Positions 62,675 to 64,000 of a DNA stretch of 64,000 nt are shown piece by piece. The notes under the pieces are model-generated. The model did not search any database. It was not told the DNA's origin and saw nothing but the letters and a program-made list of their open reading frames with translations. The stretch is from Saprospiraceae bacterium (GTDB lineage: Bacteria; Bacteroidota; Bacteroidia; Chitinophagales; Saprospiraceae): assembly GCA_021604865.1 (NCBI GenBank), contig BQJU01000032.1, forward strand, positions 1-64,000, given 5' to 3'. The translations under genes and the position numbers were made by a program. The stretch's first letter is position 1; each line of letters opens with the position of its first letter.

Positions 62675-64000
62675 ATGAAGCCCATTTTTCTACTATCCAA
62701 GCGATGCTCAAAGCCTCTTATAGTCTTTGGAGTATTAATCTTTTCACTACAGATTGGTTGGAGTCAACGGACTGTTTCAGGAACGGTTACGGATGCAGAT
62801 ACCAAGGAACCTCTCATTGGTGTTAGTATTCTGGCCAAAGGGACTTCAACCGGCACTATTACCGATTATGACGGACGTTATTCACTTGATGTACCAGAAG
62901 ATGTTAATGTTTTAGAATACTCTTATACCGGATATGGCCGCCAGGAAGTTCAGGTTGACGGTCAATCAGTCATAAATGTAAGCCTTAGTTCAGGTGCAAT
63001 TCTGGATGAGGTGGTTGTTATTGGTTATGGTACCCAGAAAAAAGCAGATGTTACCGGGGCCATTTCCAGGTTTGAAGCTGAAAGCTTGGAAGAACGCCCA
63101 ATTTCTCGTGTAGATCAGGCATTGGTAGGGCAATTAGCGGGTGTACGAGTCCAGCAAACGAGCGGTACACCAGGGGCTGGCTTCCGGGTTCAGATTAGAG
63201 GAACTGGTTCAATCAACGCAAACAATCAACCGCTTTATGTTGTGGACGGATTTCCATTGGAAGTGTCAGAACAAAATGGAAGTGGTGACTTTACTTCGGG
63301 AAATCCACTAGACAATATCAATCCAAATGACATTGCATCCATTGAAGTGCTAAAAGATGCGGCGGCGGCAGCTATTTACGGTTCCCGTGCTTCAAACGGA
63401 GTTGTATTAATTACAACAAAAACCGGGAAGACTGGTAAAGCAAAGATAAGTTTGAATGCTAGTTACGGCTGGAATGAAACCGCCAAAAAACTTGACATTC
63501 TGAATGCTGAAGAATGGATTGACCGAGCCTCAGAAATGATAGATGACTCCTGGGAAGCTTCCGGTGCGGACAGGTCTCGCAATCAGACCTCTGCTGAGCG
63601 CTTAGCTATTCTGGGGTCCTTCAATCGTGGCCTGATCAAGGATGAGCGCTGGGCAATGCCCGGACATCCTGGTCTTATGTTTATCGATTGGCAGGATGAA
63701 ATGTTTAGAAAAGGTGCTGTCCAAAACTATAGCCTTTCTGCTTCCGGTGGAAACGAATATGTACAGTATTACGTTTCCGGTGATTACCTGGATTCTGAAG
63801 GCATCGCCATTGGTTTAGGTTACAAACAATATTCCGCCAGAGCCAATGTCGAAGTAAATGCCAGTAATAAATTAAAATTGGGAATCAATATTGCTCCCTC
63901 CTACTCCATCGCCAGTGATCCGGGTGTTGAAGGAAAGGATCAGCAAATGCACATTACCGTTGGAATGGTGCCCGTTTCCGAAGATACAATTGGATTGGAT
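62675..64000 (+). CDS. SusC-like TonB-dependent transporter, 3'-truncated by window
   Basis: ATG 62675 starts a frame that stays open to the window end (442 codons). It has a signal peptide (cleavage near GWSQ), a carboxypeptidase-regulatory-like domain (about 35-110, VSGTVTDADTKEPLIGVSIL), the SusC signature LDEVVVIGYGTQKKADVTGA, and a plug domain with VRIQ-like RIRGTGSINANNQPLYVVDG and SIEVLKDAAAAAIYGSRASNG. The beginning of the barrel follows. It belongs to a second glycan-uptake system, different from the one at 10976. A SusD gene is expected just beyond the edge. Length and substrate cannot be judged. Confidence 0.93.
   Translation, partial: MKPIFLLSKRCSKPLIVFGVLIFSLQIGWSQRTVSGTVTDADTKEPLIGVSILAKGTSTGTITDYDGRYSLDVPEDVNVLEYSYTGYGRQEVQVDGQSVINVSLSSGAILDEVVVIGYGTQKKADVTGAISRFEAESLEERPISRVDQALVGQLAGVRVQQTSGTPGAGFRVQIRGTGSINANNQPLYVVDGFPLEVSEQNGSGDFTSGNPLDNINPNDIASIEVLKDAAAAAIYGSRASNGVVLITTKTGKTGKAKISLNASYGWNETAKKLDILNAEEWIDRASEMIDDSWEASGADRSRNQTSAERLAILGSFNRGLIKDERWAMPGHPGLMFIDWQDEMFRKGAVQNYSLSASGGNEYVQYYVSGDYLDSEGIAIGLGYKQYSARANVEVNASNKLKLGINIAPSYSIASDPGVEGKDQQMHITVGMVPVSEDTIGLD

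Overview
The window reads as chromosome of a polysaccharide-degrading Bacteroidota bacterium, most likely a marine or aquatic member of the Saprospiria or a related group. The evidence is a SusC/SusD pair next to a hybrid two-component regulator, at least five predicted surface proteins ending in type IX secretion (T9SS) type A sorting domains, one giant protein ending in a gliding-motility (type B) domain, RHS toxins of Bacteroidota style, and AT-rich intergenic DNA. The family-level placement is inference. I see no rRNA, tRNA, CRISPR array or intact insertion sequence.

Layout. (1) 1-4910: the 3' end of an RHS polymorphic-toxin locus. One RHS C-terminus is followed by two displaced toxin tips, and each is followed by its own putative lipoprotein immunity gene. 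Two toxin ends carry a JAB/JAMM-like metallopeptidase signature. Two look-alike terminators and a 46-bp direct repeat record how the array was assembled. (2) 5156-6622: a secreted seven-repeat VCBS/FG-GAP protein. (3) 6888-27717: a polysaccharide utilisation locus (PUL) with an HTCS regulator, SusC, SusD, GH3, five type-I sulfatases and a GH10-like enzyme. Gaps are tiny or the genes overlap, so this is one long operon after the regulator. The expected logic is that sulfatases desulfate an anionic glycan, the GH10 cuts the backbone, SusCD imports oligomers and GH3 trims them. A sulfated beta-xylan-like glycan is the best guess for the substrate. (4) 27919-36268: a small exported helical protein and four large T9SS-type surface proteins (two paralogues, a beta-helix protein and a lectin-like protein). 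(5) 36408-43598, minus strand: a 2396-residue adhesin-like protein with nine 67-residue tandem repeats, SprB-like repeats and a gliding-motility C-terminal domain.

(6) 43924-59541: the most unusual part. Seven co-directional genes encode leaderless proteins: a 1522-residue protein with an internal LamG-like domain, a 57-residue protein, a LamG-fronted tail-fibre-like protein ending in a peptidase S74 intramolecular chaperone, an 88-residue protein, a cytidine-deaminase-fold protein with an apparently dead N-terminal copy, a 1366-residue DUF6603-like protein and a 716-residue protein. No signal peptides are visible, unlike almost everything around them. The combination resembles the fibre and cargo section of a phage-like or contractile particle, but no sheath, tube, baseplate or ATPase gene is present in the window. 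I regard it as a candidate undescribed system.

(7) 59883-62061: a two-domain fasciclin protein and a beta-carbonic anhydrase. (8) 62062-62674: a 613-bp non-coding stretch with a structured GC-richer island. (9) 62675-64000: the start of a second SusC-like receptor, cut by the window edge.
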